Source: Cellvibrionaceae bacterium
GTDB taxonomy: Bacteria > Pseudomonadota > Gammaproteobacteria > Pseudomonadales > Cellvibrionaceae
NCBI GenBank assembly: GCA_021151695.1
Contig: JAGKWU010000035.1
Location: forward strand, 1 to 5,670
Direction: 5' to 3'
DNA: 5,670 nt
This document shows positions 1 to 3,000 of this stretch, in pieces; the stretch's first letter is position 1, and each line of letters starts with the position of its first letter. A program made the position numbers and the translations under genes. The notes under the pieces are model-generated. The model saw only the letters and a program-made list of their open reading frames with translations, did not search any database and was not told where the DNA came from.

Positions 1-54
1 GGTGCCGTCGTCATCGCAGGTAGCAAGGTTGCCCGCAGCATTGGCTACGGCCTC
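1..54 (-). other. Module 21, N-terminal fragment (runs off the left edge)
   Basis: Residues 1873-1890 give the opening of a further module, with a Cys at 1885 followed by Asp-Asp-Asp-Gly-Thr, the start of another acidic loop. By the three-module rhythm it would take the D position, but an acidic loop is not usual for D, so the rhythm may end here. Confidence 0.7.
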
Positions 55-3000
55 AAGCTCTACATAAAGGTCCCAAGGCATGATGGTGATACAGTCGGTA
101 GTAAGGTTTTGTACCCTTACCCAGATCACCTGGTGGCCCATTACCTGGTTCACATACTGGTTTGGCAGTGCATTGTTGTTTGCCTGTGCATTAGCCTGGC
201 TGAAGAAGAACTTAACGTTGTAGTCTGCCGGGTTCTGCGTCATCAGGATATCGCCCATCCTCGAGTTCAGAAGGAACGTGGCATACCCGTCAGTAGCAGG
301 CTCACAGATAGCATACGGCTTGATCTGCGTACCGTCGCCCAGTACCGGTAGCGGGTTCACTATAATTTGCAGCGGAACGATTACCGCACATCTTGGGTTC
401 AGCGCATTGCTGTCCCCTGCCTCTACCCGTACATAGATGGTAGCGCTTGCGCTGGTCCATGCTGTTGGGGTGGCTATCGCGTTCACGCCAAGCTCGGCGT
501 CTGCCTGGCTGGTGTAGTAGCTAAGCTGGGCAAAGCTGTCGTTGTTGCGTATCTGCTGCGCAGCAAGGGTAAGGTCAAAGGTCTCTTCCCCTATGTTGCC
601 GGTGTAGTCGCACAGCTCCAGCGCATCCGGGTTCATCCTCGGGGTTGGCAGCGGCAGCACCTTGATCGTAAGTGTAGTGTAGCTCTTACAGCCTTCAGGG
701 CTGGTCACTACTACAAACAAGGTTTTCGGGTTTACCGGGTTGGTGTAGCTCGCAGGGTTGGCTATCGGGGTGGCCGCAGGGTTTGTGCGCGGGTTCACCT
801 CGTAGTACGCTACAGTATAGCCTGCGCCGATGCCGGCAGGGCCCAGGATCTGGTTGTCCTTGGTGGTAAGGTCGAACACCGTGGTGTTGTCATTCGGCAG
901 CGCCTCGTTGCACAGGGCAAGCGGGGTTGGCGTAGTAAGGGCAAGCGGTGTGTTGATGATCACCTTGAAGCTCTCCACTCCGTAGCAGCCGTTGGCATCT
1001 TCTACCCTTACCCAGATGGTCTGGCCGTTGCTGGCGTTGTAAGCGCCCGGGTTGGTGATCCTCGGTGCACCGTTGTTGGCAGCAATCTCGCTGGTAAAGT
1101 AACGGATGGTATAGCCTGTGCCGAGAACCGCCTCGATCGCCGTGGTCTGTACCGTTAGGTTGACAGCGGTCTGGGCATTCTGGTTGTTGGTATCGGTATC
1201 GTCACACAGGGTGATGTCCTGAAGGTCCGGTACCTGTGGCGCCGGCTGCACAACAAGGGTGATCGGGATATCCTGTGAGTTGGTACATCCGGTCACGGTA
1301 TTGGCTACCCTTACATAAATGGTCTGTGTTAGTGGGTTGATGTTGGTATAGCTTGCCGGGTTGGCTATCGGGTTCAGGTTGTCCTGTGCATCCTGTGCCG
1401 TTTCGTGGAAGCTTACCACAAGGTTCTGCCCGTTGTTGATAAGCCCCTGTACGATCGCCTGGAGGTCGAACTGCGCAAAGCCGTCGCCATCCATGTCGCA
1501 CTCGGTTACATCGTCAGGGTTAAGCCCTGCGATATCTACCGTTGGGAGCGGCTCTACCCTAAGGTCAAGCAGCACGATCCTGAAGCAGCCGGTTGCGGCG
1601 TTGCTTACTTTTACGAAAAGCGTTTCCACCGTAGCTGTATTGGTATAGGCGGTAACGTTAGTAATAGCATTCACTCCTGCCTGTGCATCGGCATAGCTGT
1701 GGTAGAAGCCGGTGTTTACCCCAAAGGCACCACCGGTGATCTCGTCCACTTTAGTGGTCAGGTCGAATACCTCGCGCTCATCGCCCGGGTTGTTTACGTC
1801 ACACAGTGTGTATGGCGCCGGGTTGTTTACCGCAGGCAACGGATTCACTACCAGCTTCAGCTCTACGATGTCGTAGCAGCCGGTGATATTCTCGGTTACC
1901 CGTACCCAGATCGTGGCACTGGATGACGCGTAGGCCGCAGGGTTTGGTATGGCAGGGCTGCCTGCCTGGGCGTAGGCCTGCTGGGTATGGTAGGTTACCG
2001 TATAGTCGGCAGGGTTCATAGTGCCCAGAACCTCGGCATTGCGCGTGGTCAGGTCGAAGATGGCGCTGCCATCGGTATTATCATCGCATACCTCATACTG
2101 CTGCGGGGCTACCGCTACCGGCACAGGGTGCACGATAAGCTGCAGCGGGGCCACATCATAACAGGCGGTAAGGTTCGACTGTATGCGGAAGTATATCATA
2201 GGCACGCCTGTGGTCACGTTCACGTTGGTGTAGCTGCCCCAGGCTGAAGCCGGTATCGGGTTGGCGCTGAACTCGGCATCTTCGGCCGTTTCATATGCGG
2301 TAATGGTCACGTTGCCCATCATGGCCTGCAGCTGTGTGATCACAGGGATCAGGTTGAATGGCGCTACCCCGTCATTATTGAAGTCGCACTCATGCAGCGG
2401 CACCAGCACAGGGGCTACAGGGCCAGGGATTACCTGAAGGCTCAGCGGGGTGGTGGTCCAGCACCCGGTTACCGCATCCGATACGCGGATGTAGATGGTC
2501 CTGCTGCCTGAGAGGTACGGCATTGGCAGGTAGTTGGTGTTGCCGGCCTGTGCATCGGCAAGGTTTTCGTAATACATTACTACGTAGCCTGCTGCGCCAT
2601 TGGTTACTACGGTATCCATCTGCGAGAGGTCAAAAAGTCCTTGCCCCGGTGCATTCTCACATGCATAGAACGGTGGCATGCTGGTATTGATCGTTGGCAG
2701 CGGGTCTACTACAAGGTTGAATGAGCCTGTGCCGTAGCAGTTGTTGCTATCGGTAATCCGTACCCAGATGGTCTGGCCGAAGGCCGTAGTGTTTACATAA
2801 GATACCGGGTTGGCTATCGCACTGGTGGCTGCATCGGCATCGGCCTGGCTGGTATAATAGGTTACCGTTCCGGTAGCCCCATTCAGTACCTCGGCCTGCT
2901 TGGTGGTCAAATCAAACGGCCTGAAGCCGTCTGCTGTCATATCGTCGCAAAGCTCATAAGGGGTTATCGTGCCTACTACCGGCCTTGGGTTTACCGTAAG

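Larger units (their letters stand above)
2125..2985 (-). repeat. C-D-E super-repeat, copy 3 (diverged, 861 bp)
   Basis: This third three-module unit has 287 residues against 278 in copies 1 and 2. The module order and the class markers are kept: Trp strand in C, Cys-Trp and no acidic loop in D, Asn-Asn-Asp-Gly loop in E. The extra residues lie mainly in the E module. Divergence at protein level is clearly greater than between copies 1 and 2. Confidence 0.88.

Noticed and set aside
367..1158. Plus-strand open frame of 263 codons
   Set aside because: It lies antisense to the repeat protein in exact codon register. The frame is open because the real gene rarely uses the Leu and Ser codons TTA, CTA and TCA there. 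Its translation is low-complexity Val/Arg/Gly/Tyr text without domain features.
1202..1501. Minus-strand open frame of 99 codons in another register
   Set aside because: It overlaps the long frame completely, and its Gly/Arg/Gln-rich product has no repeat or domain logic. The long frame is supported by the repeats on both sides.
1361..1648. Plus-strand frames out of register (also 3983-4192 and 4694-5008)
   Set aside because: These are Ser/Thr/Val-rich chance translations of repeat DNA, without gene signals.
1405..1926. Plus-strand open frame of 173 codons, with similar ones at 109-351, 1987-2247 and 4735-5046
   Set aside because: These are also antisense to conserved modules and in the same register. 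They show no ribosome binding site, domain or independent conservation.
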